64,000 nucleotides of DNA. Origin: Lineus longissimus. Taxonomy: Eukaryota > Nemertea > Pilidiophora > Heteronemertea > Lineidae. Numbering within the stretch: the stretch's first letter is position 1; every line of letters starts with the position of its first letter. Positions 23,749 to 34,552 of the stretch are shown here, piece by piece. The stretch is from NCBI RefSeq assembly GCF_910592395.1, contig NC_088310.1:14765501-14829500 (forward strand), in the 5' to 3' direction. The translations under genes were made by a program, and so were the position numbers. The notes under the pieces are model-generated. The model was not told where the DNA came from. It saw only the letters and a program-made list of their open reading frames with translations, and ran no database searches.

Positions 23749-24881
23749 ATTTTTAGCTCACCTCTTAGCAGAGGTGAGCTTATCCCATACCGTGGCGTCC
23801 GTCGTCCGTCGTCCGTCGTCATCGTCGTCGTCGTCGTCGTCCGTCGTCCGTTAGCAGGGCACGTTTCGTAACTGTTAGAGCTATTGAGTTGAAACTTGGT
23901 ACACATGTACCCTTATGTAATGACACCTTGGAGACCAAGTTTCGGTCCGATTCGTTTCATGGTTTGGCCACCACATCCAAACGTTAAAAGTGAAAATATG
24001 CAATATCTCCCTTAATAGTAGTCGGGAAATTTTGAAAAAAATATGGTAGGTACTTCTAGCAAAGGTGCATCATATATCCTCCGGGTTTTTTATTTGACCT
24101 CCTTTTCAAGGTCACAGAGGTCAAATGGTGTAAATTGGCCGTTAGGATGTAACGATGGCACGTTTCTAAACTGCAATGACTATTGATACCAAATTTGGTA
24201 CACATTTACCCCTTAGTCAGGTGATCTCAGGGACCGAAGTTTGGTCCAATATGATTCACCACTTGACCACCAGGGGGCAAAATCCAAAAACATTAAAAAT
24301 GTGATTATTCCTTAACTTCTTGCCCGATTGCCACCAATTTGATATCATGGGTACATCTAACCACCATACAGTATATGTCACACAGGTTTTTAATTTGACC
24401 TTCTTGTCAAGGTCACAGAGGTCAAATGGCGTAAATTCGCCGTCAGGCCGTAACTATGGCACGTTTCTTAGCTGCAATGACTATTGATCACAAATTAAGT
24501 ACACATGTACCCCTTGGTCAGGTGATCTCAGGTACCGAAGTTTGGTGCGATCTGATTTGCCGTTTGGCCTCAAGGGAGGGGGCCAAATCCTAAATTCTTC
24601 AAAATGCCATTATTCCTAGTAATGACTTGCCCGATTGGCACCAATTTTATATCATAGGTACATCTAATTCTAACAACCATTCAATGTGTCACCCGGGTCT
24701 TCTTTGATTTGACCTACTTTTCAAGGTCACAGAGGTCGAATGTACTGTAAATTGGTCTTTTTGGGGAAATTGTAATTGCTTGGACCTACATCAAACCTAA
24801 CACTACATGACACAATTCCATGCTCTTTATCCATCTTTCCTCCACATGAGGTGAGCACAATGGCCCTGGCCATTTCATTTC
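23749..24881 (+). repeat. GCTCACCTC repeat with AGGTCA modules, copy 1
   Basis: It starts ATTTTTAGCTCACCTCTTAG, whose GCTCACCTC-TTAGCA-GAGGTGAGC forms a hairpin. A CGT/CCGTCGT microsatellite follows, then about three modules of roughly 300 bp. Each module has GGCACGTTTC, a GGTACACAT block, and TCAAGGTCACAGAGGTCAAA. It ends AGGTGAGCACAATGGCCCTG, GCCATTTCATTT. The copy at 42343-43513 is nearly identical. Perfect AGGTCA-cag-AGGTCA lies at 24109-24123 and 24410-24424, with one variant at 24724. Confidence 0.85.
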
Positions 24882-25361
24882 TTAATGTTTTAAAACCACT
24901 GATTTTGACTGAAAGACCACTGCAAAGCACTGCCACTTGCATATCATTATGAACGACGTATTTCAAAAACACTGCCTAAAACTGAAAGACCACTAATTTC
25001 CACTTCTCCAACTCTGATCGAAACCCGTGGCATTTTCAACATGACTGAAAACCACTGCTTTATGACTGTTGAGATTAAGACTTGATGGCAGTGTAAAGCA
25101 GTGGTAATTGCAGTCAAATTCAGTGTTAAATATCACCCATAATGCAACCTGAGACAGGAAGCTAGTAAGTTTGAATTTGATAATCAAACATTCAAGAAAT
25201 CATGGTAGCTCTTCATATTTCTCAATATTTACCCGAATTTCAATATGAGCAGAGGGGAGTTTTAGTCAGTTTGAATTGGAACACATAAGGAACCAAATGA
25301 ATGCAAAAAGGGTAATCTAGACAGACACTGAAGTTGTATTTTCAGCAAATCAAGAAGGCTG

Positions 25362-25470
25362 TAGGCCCTATAGGTGTTGTAATGTATGCATACACGTCTG
25401 CAAGATGTCTGCATGTATCTTCATGCATCTACTGTAGGCCCTATAGGTGTTAATTGTAATGTATGCATAC
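25362..25470. repeat. Short direct duplication
   Basis: CTGTAGGCCCTATAGGTGTT followed by TGTAATGTATGCATACAC appears at about 25361-25396 and again at 25431-25472, roughly 70 bp apart. Confidence 0.8.
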
Positions 25471-26880
25471 ACTGCACGATATCTGCATGGGAGCTCAATA
25501 CACATCAATCAGTCTGTCAGATCATTATTCTACAGGCCGCGTGCAGTTACTTTATTTGGACGTCAATTTGATCTAGCTTCAATCCCTGACATCACTGACA
25601 GTAGCTATGTGCCATGTGTTGTTTCAATTGTCTAGTAACCCCATCTGACCACTGTCATTATGACAAAGTTTGCAATGATGTAGGTCAAGGACGTGAATTT
25701 GTCATCTTTTTACTGTGTCACGTCATCATGCAATGGCGATGTCCTCTATTTGTGCAGATGACGTCATCACTGCCATATTGGACGCACCGTCTAAAATAGG
25801 ACAGCAAAAGTAACAGTTGGCTAGAAGTTTTTGCTTTTTCGAACAATTTCTTTGGTTGTCATCAGCACAGGGGGGTCACGTCCCCCAAACCTCTCTCGGC
25901 ATACATGCCTGCATGCCATTGAATAAATTATCATATTAACACTGAAAATGACTGCTCCCTCCAGGAGGTTTTGGAAATGGCAGTCAAAATCAGTGGTGTT
26001 TCAGTGTGGATTCAGTGTGCTTCGAAATATTTAAATTAACACTAAACCCCACTGCCAGCCCTGTGCATGATGCATAGTGGAGAGTCATTTTCAGTGTCAA
26101 AAGCAGTGGAAATCATCAGTCAGCCTAAATATTTAAATGAGCACTGCTTTTGCCTGCCTTACCACTGATTTTGACTGTCTTACGACTGCTTATGACTCCC
26201 TAACCTCTATTTTTGATTGCTGTATAACTGTATGCTTTGGTAACACGTGACTGAAAAACACTCCCTATGACTGCTTTCCACTGATTTCAACACTGCCATA
26301 AAAATGTGAGGTAACACTGCAACCTGACTGAATCCTGACTGATATCACACTGCTTTTCGGTGAGGGAACCAGTGTCCCGTACATAACCCACACCGGAAAG
26401 TCGAATTTGAAGCAGAGAAGGGCTTCAGATGAAGATTAATGTTGACTGTTGTGTGTTATTTTTTAGGTACCATTATACTGCTTAAGTTCATGGATGTTTT
26501 TTGACTAATAATCCGTTAGTTTTTTAAGTGGGAGAAACGACAGTCAGATAAAATTGTGAAAGTGTGCCCATACTGCATTGTTTTTAGCATGAATGATACC
26601 ATGAGTCAGAGAGAGAAATATTCAGAACAATTATGTAGTATTTCCAACACTCGGACATGTGCCAGATTGAATCTAACTGCCTTAGTTAGAAAGCCTGAAT
26701 CCATTACGAAACCGCATGTTTGTCCGACATTGCCTGTAATTCAGCGATGGGGAAATAGAGGGCAGCAGCTGCAGTGACCTCATCTTCGCGGAATGCTATT
26801 GGACAACGTAGGGAATCACCAGAAATGACGTCATCGCGTTTAAACAAAAAATCTATTGGTTCCAGATCGACTCACTAGGG

Positions 26881-27424
26881 CTGAAGTGAAAGGGTGGATG
26901 TCATCCTGGGTGCCGACAAATGGTACCCGGGTTCGAGATTGACTGGACAATAAGCACCCTGGGTGCTATGACACTATAGACAAACAGCACCCAGCTTCCT
27001 TTTGCCTAGCTTACGGATCTTAGGGATGAGGACATTTCTTGCAATCAAGTTTTATCACTAATGCCGCAAGTACCGCGGTGCGAAATAAGAAGAAGAGATA
27101 AATAGAAAAAAACGCGTTTAGGCCTATAGGTCTATGAAAGCACATTTATAGGGATATATTCAGAGAATGAAAAATTATGTGATGACAAAATGAATGGATT
27201 TGCTGCGTATTTTTCTTGACAATCAGTCGATATGTACCAGTACCAGGGCGCGAGATAAAACGAGATTGCAAGAAACGTCCTCGTCCCTAAAGATCTGTAA
27301 GCCAGGCAAAAAGAAGCTGGGTGCTGTTTGTCTAGTGTAATGGCACCCAGGGTGCTTATTGTCCAGTCGATCTCGGACCTGGGTACCATTTGTCAGCACC
27401 CAGGACGACATCCACCCTTTCAGC
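26881..27424. mobile_element. Mutator-like miniature element 2, 10-bp TSD
   Basis: CTCACTAGGG is duplicated at 26871-26880 and 27425-27434. Long inverted arms of about 180 bp start CTGAAGTGAAAGGGTGG and GCTGAAAGGGTGG and contain CAGCACCCAGCTTC and CAATAAGCACCCTGGGTGC. No coding content. It is not the same family as 19369-19885. Confidence 0.9.
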
Positions 27425-27434
27425 CTCACTAGGG

Positions 27435-28125
27435 ATACGCAGTAGAGCACGATGTCATGAAAAACGACCCTTTGTAAATTCCAATCACCTGCAGGACAGG
27501 TGTTAGTGCCAAACTGGTCATTTCCATTTATTTTGACCTCTGTTATCAGGATACCTCTTGATTACAGACAGCATTTTGTATCCTTGGTTGTGCTGTACAA
27601 CCCAGCCTGGACATACCACAGTTGTCCATGGAGAATCACATCCTCTCTGACACTTCTTTCTTGTCTGTAAAGCTACCGATACAACATACTGAACTAGGGA
27701 TATCTTCCGTTGCCTCCTGTAACATTTACATACCATGGATGATTAGTTCAGTCATATTTCATCCAGCTGGCAGCTCTGCATTGGAAATTGGTATAAAGTG
27801 TTCTCTTGACCTTCAAACAGTAGTATAAAGCCGATATTTACTACTTTACACCCTCAGTCCTATGTTATTAGGTCATCCAGCGGAGCGCCAGGCCCTTGGG
27901 CTCTTGTTTAAAGTCATGAAAACTTTGTGGACCTTATTTGCTGGTTATCAGATCTCAGAATACTGCCGAAATGATCAAACTATAAAAAGTGACCACACCA
28001 ATGAATGTTGAACTGTTGGAATAAATTGCATTCAAGAATATAATTTACTAACTGTTGTTTTTTTCAAGTTACAACAAGTCATGTACGGTACCCAACTGGC
28101 CTTCAGTAACCCCGATGTAAAATGG
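27435..28125. other. No gene recognised; repeat tail at 27868-27908
   Basis: CCAGGCCCTTGGGCTCTTGTTT is the reverse complement of the AACAAGAGGCCC-type tail seen at 2870. Nothing else supported. Confidence 0.45.
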
Positions 28126-29090
28126 GTATCAAACTTAAGGTCCCTAACACCTTTCACCTCCCAGTTACAAGGCCTTGAGTTCTGGATACCTTACCACTGG
28201 GCACACCCAGATCAGGAGTCGAAGATTATTCCCTGTGGTTGGGCAGACCCCAAACTCCCCAAACTATCCCATGATATAAAAATCAAACCCATATTTTACC
28301 CTGCAAACAAAGTACTAAGATGACCTGTCAATCTTTTCACAATAAAATTTCAAAAACATTGGCTACCCCCAAACTTTTAAACCTAGATAACTACTTGAGT
28401 ATACTATAGTACTTCATCCATGTGGATTTCTAAAATAGCAGTAACAGGAAATATGTGACATTGTTGGTGTAAACAAATGGCACGTGATCTCATTGACAGC
28501 ATAAAGTTAATATGACGTCATGCATGAATACTAATGAAGGTCGCTGGCGCTTTGGGAAATTAGCCTCTACCGTGGTTGTGGGAGTGTCAATTATGCTCGT
28601 CCATATATAGGTATCAAACTTAAGGTCCCTAACACCTTTCACCTCCCAGTTACAAGGCCTTGAGTTCTGGATACCTTACCACTGGGCCACACCCAGATCA
28701 GGAGTCGAAGATTATTCCCTGTGGTTGGGCAGACCCCAAACTCCCCAAACTATCCCATGATATAAGAATTAAACCCATATTTTACCCTGCAAACAAAGTA
28801 CTAAGATGACCTGTCAATCTTTTCACAAGAAAATTTCAGAAACATTGGCTACCCCCAAACTTTTAAACCTAGATAACTACTGCAGTATACTATAGTACTT
28901 CATCCATGTGGATTTCTAAAATAGCAGTAACAGGAAATATGTGACATTGTGGGTGTAAACAAATGGCACGTGATCTCATTGACAGCGTAAAAGTTAATAT
29001 GACGTCATGCATGAATACTAATGAAGGTCCCTGACGCTTTGGGGAATTAGCCTCTACCGTAGTTGTACGAGTGTCAATAATGCTCGTCCA
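28126..29090. repeat. 485-bp tandem duplication
   Basis: GTATCAAACTTAAGGTCCCT begins at 28126 and again at 28611. The two copies (28126-28601 and 28611-29090) match almost throughout, to TGCTCGTCCA. High identity indicates a recent duplication. An 80-codon frame across copy 1 is broken in copy 2 by a one-base insertion, so it is not coding. A diverged fragment lies inverted at 14140-14190. Confidence 0.9.
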
Positions 29091-30438
29091 AATTCTAGGC
29101 CATATAGCGAAAAAATAGCCGTGATGACCCCATGTTGTCACATAAAAAACAAAAAACTAGATGCATTTGACTATCTGTCGGTGCTAATGGCATTCCAAAA
29201 TCATTCATTTTGAACCAATTGAGGCCTGTTTGAAGATCGCACACATCATGCCATTTCTTGGTCAATTATTTACCATTTTCAGGACCCAAGTGGTGTCAAA
29301 GGTGGCGCTACCTATCGATGAATTAAATACAGTAAAACTGCTGCAGACTTCTTCTCTTGATTCATATGAACCCAGAAATGTATGGATTATGGTGCCTGTG
29401 ATGTATGATTAGGCCTCAGCAGGAACTGAAAGACAACCTCGTGTCCGTTGCCCAGTGCCTATTTGACGCTGCCCTTGACGCCGTCCTCCGCACTGTGTAG
29501 TGCCACCTAAACAATGAGAAATGCGCAACCAAACGTGCCCCAGTGCCGAAATTAAAAAAAATCCGACACTGGAATTCAGGGGAGGGGCACATCTTCACTT
29601 TATAAGCCAATCAGGCTGCAAGCAAGGTTGTGACCCACTTTTAAGGCAATGTCAGCCCCCATGGAGACTGGTGCCCGGTCTCAAGACTGATACTCTGTAT
29701 TGATTATGAGCACTCTGACAAAAAGTTTAAAATTCAAAAATGTGTAATTTTTTGCAATTTGTTTTAAGTGAATAATTCATCGAAACAGCAACTCAAGTTC
29801 TTCATTTTATGTCAGTACATTATGATGCAAACACGAAAATGTATACAAACATGGTATTGATTGGATAGAGCTGATTTTATTGAGATTAATCGTGAAGCCA
29901 ACCCTAATTAGCGCATTATTATTGCCTCAACTACCTCCTAACTAATTAACAATACGACTAGTTGGAGGACGTACAATTTATTCATCTTTTGTAAACTCAT
30001 AAAGTGATACCTCGGCTATCTATTTCAATCATAAATTTGTCAAAAATAGGTTGAAAAATTTTTTTCTAAGGGTGAACTTATAAAAAACAAAGTTTTCCAC
30101 GGACAATTTCGCTGAATAAAGCCATCATGTTGCAAAGACACTTATAAAAATACAAAATCTGAAGTAGGAATACGTTCACTAAACCTAGATCATGAACTGT
30201 ATAAAATATTGTCCAATTATTTGAAGAATTATAGGATATACACCACTTTGAAATTCAGCCGAAATCAGTTAAAAAAATACCTATTGCTCAGTGTATTTTT
30301 TTAGTTCTCAAACGGGGAGAAATTAGAAACTCTGCAACGATGGTCTCTCATTTCATGCTATAGGGCTAAAACTGAAAAAAATTCAAAAAAATTTTTTTGA
30401 TATTAAAGATCCGAACAATCAACAACAAAGTTTTTGGC
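29091..30438. other. No gene recognised
   Basis: AT-rich, without repeats or coding regions that I can support. Confidence 0.4.
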
Positions 30439-30953
30439 TTTTTGGCTCACCGTAGGGGAGTCTATACGATAGCTCTGTGTCCATTGTTGTCATCGTCGTC
30501 GTCATCGTCCGTTGTATCCTGTGGCACGTTTCTTAACCGCTTGTGCTATGAACCTGAAACTTTGTATACATCATGCTCAAGGTCATATGTACCCCGACAC
30601 TGAATTTTGCTCCGGTCTGATTCTTGACTTTGCCATCAGGGGGCTAAAACCGAAAAGTTAAAATGTGCAATATCTCATTTATTACTGATTTGTTTTTGAC
30701 CAAAATTTTATGGTGGGTACCCCAAGCAAGGATACATCACATATCATAGAGGTTTTTGATTTGACCTATTTTTCAAGGTCATAGAGGTCAAATGGCGTAA
30801 ATTGGCCATTTGAACGTAACTGTGGCACGTCTCGTTACTGCCACGGCTATGGGCTTGAAACTTTGTACAAAACGACGATGAACGACAGACACTGCGGTGT
30901 TATACAGACTCACCGTACCTATACAGTACCTCACCGTAACGGTGAGCCAAAAA
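30439..30953 (+). mobile_element. GGCTCACCG repeat with inverted ends
   Basis: TTTTTGGCTCACCGTA at the left returns inverted as TAACGGTGAGCCAAAAA at 30937-30953, enclosing one AGGTCA module: AGGTCA-tag-AGGTCA at 30776-30790 with GGCACGTTTC before it. Starts of the same type occur at about 49141 and 52688. This is the only copy here with both ends intact, and it suggests that the AGGTCA repeats belong to a DNA-transposon-like element. Confidence 0.7.
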
Positions 30954-31475
30954 GGAAAATCTTTCTTATCATAATGAGGCTACACATCACCATTAAGCCC
31001 TCGAAATGATTGCTGCACTAGGTCAGATTACCTCTGACACTGAATTTTGGTCTGATCTGTTTCTCGACTTCGACTCCAGGGGGCAAAAAGTGAAAACCTA
31101 GAAAGTGTGATATGTCACTCATTGGTGATTCGTTTTCAATAAAGTTGTTATGGTTGGTACTCCCAGTAAGGATACATTATAGGTTATTAAAGTTGTGATT
31201 TGACCTACTATCTGAGGTCATTGAGGTCAAATGCCGTGAATTTGTTTGTTGGGGGCCTAACTATGGCATGTTTTTAACTGCAATGACAATTAAGTTCATA
31301 TTTGTTGCACATTATCCCAAAGGTAAGGTTGGCCTAACTTCAGGACTTCCACGTGGACATGTGAAGTGCTCTATGATTAGGATTCAGATACTGGAGTACC
31401 TCGGAGTCTTATCTCAAGGAACATTCATTGTCAATTAAGTCTTTACCTAAATACTGGTCAGCACAATGGCCCCTG
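30954..31475 (+). repeat. Decayed AGGTCA-module repeat
   Basis: Continues the module grammar (GAATTTTGGTCTGATC, CCAGGGGGC, AAGGATACAT, GAGGTCATTGAGGTCAAATG at about 31213-31232). It ends in a diverged GTCAGCACAATGGCCCCTG like the 3' ends at 24862 and 43490. Confidence 0.6.
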
Positions 31476-31558
31476 ACCCTTTCATCTATATCCGCAGTAC
31501 TGCTTTTCAAGATGGTGGCAAGTTACTAGGACTAGGTGTAGAGGCGTTGTAAGGAACG

Positions 31559-31641
31559 AAATCAGCGACTCTAGTGTCAAGATTGTAAGAACGCATCGAA
31601 ATTATCCTCAAAATCAGTCTTGACACTAGAGGCGCTGCTTT
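31559..31641. repeat. Hairpin with about 28-bp arms
   Basis: GAAATCAGCGACTCTAGTGT(CAAGA) is inverted at TCTTGACACTAGAGGCGCTG(CTTTC) with a loop of about 25-30 bases. TCTAGTGTCAAGA is perfectly paired. It could be a small foldback remnant; precursor-RNA function is not claimed. Confidence 0.6.
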
Positions 31642-32045
31642 CGTATACATCCTGTATCAGCCTGTATACATCCTGAGATAATTGGTCAATTTTACAATTA
31701 TTTGATCGGCTACAAACGGTATTGAAACAGTGCTGACACGTAGTGCCCGGATAGACAGGTCATAGGTCAAACTTACTACGTGACCCCAAGATTCTGGCGG
31801 TGAAGAGCGATATGACGCATACGGGTATCCAGAGTCGAGTGGTGCAGCCATTTTTGAATGCTAATCAAGTGGAGCCCGGATGTAGAGGTTGCTGTGTATC
31901 GTAACGTGTACTCAGTAGAGTGCCTGTGTGTGTGGTGTTAACGGAAAGATAGTCCCTCGAATCAATATTCAATATTATAAAATGCCTGTGTGTGGTTGTA
32001 CTGGTAGTTATTTTATAAGCCCCCCTTCTTAGGAGGGGCTCTTAA

Positions 32046-32755
32046 CCCTTTCGCTGCGGATGTACGCATTTTTGCGACCAAAAAAAATTTCCGATCTGTG
32101 CGGATGTACGCAGAACTGCGACTTGGGAGAGACCTGAATCAGACGATGTTTTCAATAGCAAATTAGTACAGGAACTTGTCGCTAGGTGTCCTGCCATGTT
32201 GTTTACCGCTAGAACTTCTGATTTCTAGGTGAAAACTTCGGTGTTTTTATTCAAAGTTTAGGCGATATTTTGAGTCCAAAGTTTTGTAATCAAATTTAAA
32301 TGCCTCAGTCACGTGTTCGACGAACTGCAGAATCAATAATTGATGAAATAGTGAATTCGAGGCGTTAGAAGACGAGTCTGATTAGTGATTATGATTCTGA
32401 ACATAATGCCGATGTACACAGCGTGCATGGTGATTGAAAGTGTGCATGATTCAGGGTCCGAGGGGGATGATAGTGATAGCCTGGGTCAAGATGAAAAACT
32501 GTGTTTTTCTCCTCGTTGATGAATACTAATTAGCATTATTTAGTTAATTAACATAATTTCAGGTGATTGACAAATGCATAATTTGAAAGTCCATGCTGTC
32601 CCCAACAACCTTTTCCAATAGTCCAAAGCTCTATCTCTTCTCCTTCAGGCTGTATATTGGCCTCAAAGTTACCTATGTTAAAATTGGCTTTTACAGTATT
32701 TTGGGGGCAGCAAGGAATCAATATTGAAATAATTTTGAGCGGCGCAGCGAAAGGG
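32046..32755 (+). mobile_element. piggyBac-like 710-bp element, copy 2
   Basis: Same TIR (CCCTTTCGCTGCG) and length as 22618-23327, TTAA at 32042-32045 and 32756-32759. The empty site GGGGCTCTTAAGATACA exists at about 34574-34590. It holds the same broken transposase start (ATG at 32300). Confidence 0.95.
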
Positions 32756-33400
32756 TTAAGATACATGCGTGTGCGAGAGTATAATGATGAGAAATGACGA
32801 GAGTAACTTGCATAAGCTACAAAAAATTTTTTTTGGTTTTCAAAATGGCGCTGAATTAATAACTCAGACCAGTTGTAACAGGTTAAAGAACATCTGATTA
32901 ACTGACTTAAAACTGAATAACTCCCTAAAATATTAATTTAAATCTTCATGGGAATTCGCTACATATGCTTAAGAAATTGGCCAATTATATTAATATTTTT
33001 ATTAGAGAAATATCCGTCCTAAGTAATGACAGAAAAGGGTGGTTTATTTCAATTTTGTGTCGACATGGTCGAGGTCACGTGACATAAACAAAACAATCGC
33101 ACACACCCGTCCAAAAAAGGCACTTTAAGAAAAACTAATACGTTTTTCCTGCTTAAAACCACACTGACGACTAAGTTATTTTGGTCTACTGCCCAAATCT
33201 GAAGTATCAAAATGAATCACAAACTAGAACTAGCTCTATTTAGCTATAGTTGCGTGAAAAATTTGGGTGAGCGACATACTGCACCCTAGCGGCCAATAAT
33301 TAAACTACTTTCAGCCGTCTGCTCTGGTCTCGTTAGGGAGTTTTCCCAAATGTACGCGATGATGACGTGGGCCCCATTAACAGGACGTAACATCTATTTA

Positions 33401-34279
33401 TGACTCCAGCTCCTCCCTCTGGGAGCTGGAGTCAGTATTGATTCGCTCGGGTTTCTCGTACAATCACGTGACCTCTCCAACACTCGATAATGCACTCTTT
33501 TCGTCCACATTTTAGGCCAATCTTCGGCATGAACATGAAATCTAATAAGCGCAGTACTTAAATCAGATGTTTCTCTCGCCTTGAAAACATTCCTGGGTAA
33601 AATCCATTGAGATTAGCCGAGTTAATCTACTTTTTCCGTACTTAAAATCTCTGCCGCTGAATTCTATAAATAGAAACTATTAACATCGCGGCTGTGTGGT
33701 TCCCATTGTGCGCCCTCCCACTTCACACCATGTCAGGAAGTTTTACGGAGAGGGAGGGCGTGCGGTAAGAAGAATGGCCAAAATGATGTTACGTTTTCCT
33801 GGCAATGCATCAAGCATTGTGAAAGCATCTTTAATTCAGACAACATTAGAACTAGAAAAACGAATATGTTAATTTGCAAAAGTAAAAGCAGATTTCACCA
33901 CTAACCAGTCAAATCGGAATACGACAGCGCAAAATGTTCTCGCTTTCCTACTGCTAAAAAAAACCTTGTTCCCGCACTCCTATTTTAATTTATGCCCAGG
34001 AATATGATATGATCTGTTTTCACTTGTTTGTAATTAAATGGTATTCATATAATGAGGTCAATAGTAGTGTTCCTTCAACCACCAGCAAGAGTACACGATA
34101 CAAAGCCACTCAACACTTCTTCTCCATGAACATATCCCATCGTTCAACTAGTCTTCTCTTCCCAGGTGCCTCATGGACCTTCAGGTTCCCATACTCAAAA
34201 CCAACTCTTATGATATCGCCCTCAAAACAACCCTGGAGTCATGAATTCACAGGTGCTGCCTGTGAAATCTCAGTTCTAG
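33401..34279 (+). mobile_element. Hairpin-ended TTTA element, copy B (intact)
   Basis: It begins with the palindrome TGACTCCAGCTCC-CTCT-GGGAGCTGGAGTCA-like hairpin and ends CTCAGTTCTAG, flanked by TTTA on both sides (33397-33400 and 34280-34283). The empty site is present at about 35210-35230 (CATCTATTTTACAATGCG). The ends are not inverted repeats of each other, so it is not a classical TIR transposon, and no poly(A) is evident. The one terminal hairpin recalls Helitron 3' ends, but the CTRR end and A/T insertion rule are not met. Class unknown. Confidence 0.85.
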
Positions 34280-34384
34280 TTTAAAATGCGTTTCCAAAGT
34301 GAATGCATGAGGACAACCCATTTGTGTCGTATATCACTGTAAACGCCCGATTCCCGTGAATAAGGACAATCACAATGTATTACA

Positions 34385-34540
34385 TTACCAAAACAAAAAT
34401 GTGTCGGAAGGAACTATGGATGGTCCCAACATGGGTGGTTTGGGGGGGGTTTCCCCTCCATTGTACTTGGTAAAAACGTTACGCTATCGTAGGGGGGTTT
34501 GGGCGTGCTCCCCCGACCTAAAGGGGGGCTCACTTAGTCC
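34385..34540 (+). repeat. Half-copy of the CAAAACAAAAA miniature-element family
   Basis: CCAAAACAAAAATGTGTCGG followed by AAGGAACTATGGATGGTCCC and a G tract, related to the left end at 15808 and to 59593-59700. Confidence 0.65.
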
Positions 34541-34552
34541 TTGACATTACAT

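Larger units (their letters stand above)
23660..26366. mobile_element. CACTG-rich DNA transposon with CCCTCACCG ends
   Basis: The left end CCCTCACCGAAAGGCAGTG and the right end (inverse of CCCTCACCGAAAAGCAGTG) form a TIR of about 19 bp. The outer regions (23660-23745, 24890-25130 and 25940-26366) are packed with short CACTG, GACTG and CAGTG words in both orientations, often within CACTGATTTTGACTG or GACTGAAAACCACTGC. Such subterminal arrays in CACTA-like and related transposons bind the transposase; applying that here is inference. No TSD could be read (flanks CCAA and AACC). It carries a younger repeat at 23749-24881 and a short duplication at 25362-25470. No transposase seen. Confidence 0.75.
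20076..26387. repeat. Series of identical 15-bp motifs TGTCCCGTACATAAC
   Basis: The exact 15-mer occurs at 20076, 20471, 20859, 21019, 21402 and 26373 on the plus strand, and inverted at 21049 and 22584. The 21019/21049 pair forms an inverted repeat with a 15-bp gap. Spacings are 395, 388, 160, 383 and then 1182 bp. The last interval of 3789 bp shrinks to about 368 bp once the two later insertions (22618-23327 plus its TTAA, and 23660-26366) are removed. Sequence between motifs is AT-rich and not alike by eye. Read on the minus strand the motif gives Val-Met-Tyr-Gly-Thr, but identity at every third base argues for a DNA-level rather than protein-level constraint. Confidence 0.85.
32018..34352 (+). 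repeat. Tandem-duplicated segment, first copy with two insertions
   Basis: From TAAGCCCCCCTT through GGAGGGGCTCTTAA, GTGTGCGAGAGTATAATGA and CTCGTTAGGGAG to CGCCCGATTCCC, this matches 34553-35294 in order. The copy here is interrupted by the 710-bp piggyBac-like element (32046-32755) and by hairpin element copy B (33401-34279). Removing both leaves about 740 bp, the length of the intact second copy. Confidence 0.85.

Noticed and set aside
28081-28095. Further member of the 15-bp motif series (ATGTACGGTACC)
   Set aside because: Too many mismatches to the otherwise exact motif.
28081-28323. 80-codon frame as a gene
   Set aside because: The second tandem copy carries a one-base insertion that breaks it.
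33401-34279. Helitron assignment for the hairpin-ended element
   Set aside because: The hairpin is at the extreme end, there is no CTRR terminus, and flanks show TTTA duplication rather than insertion between A and T without duplication.
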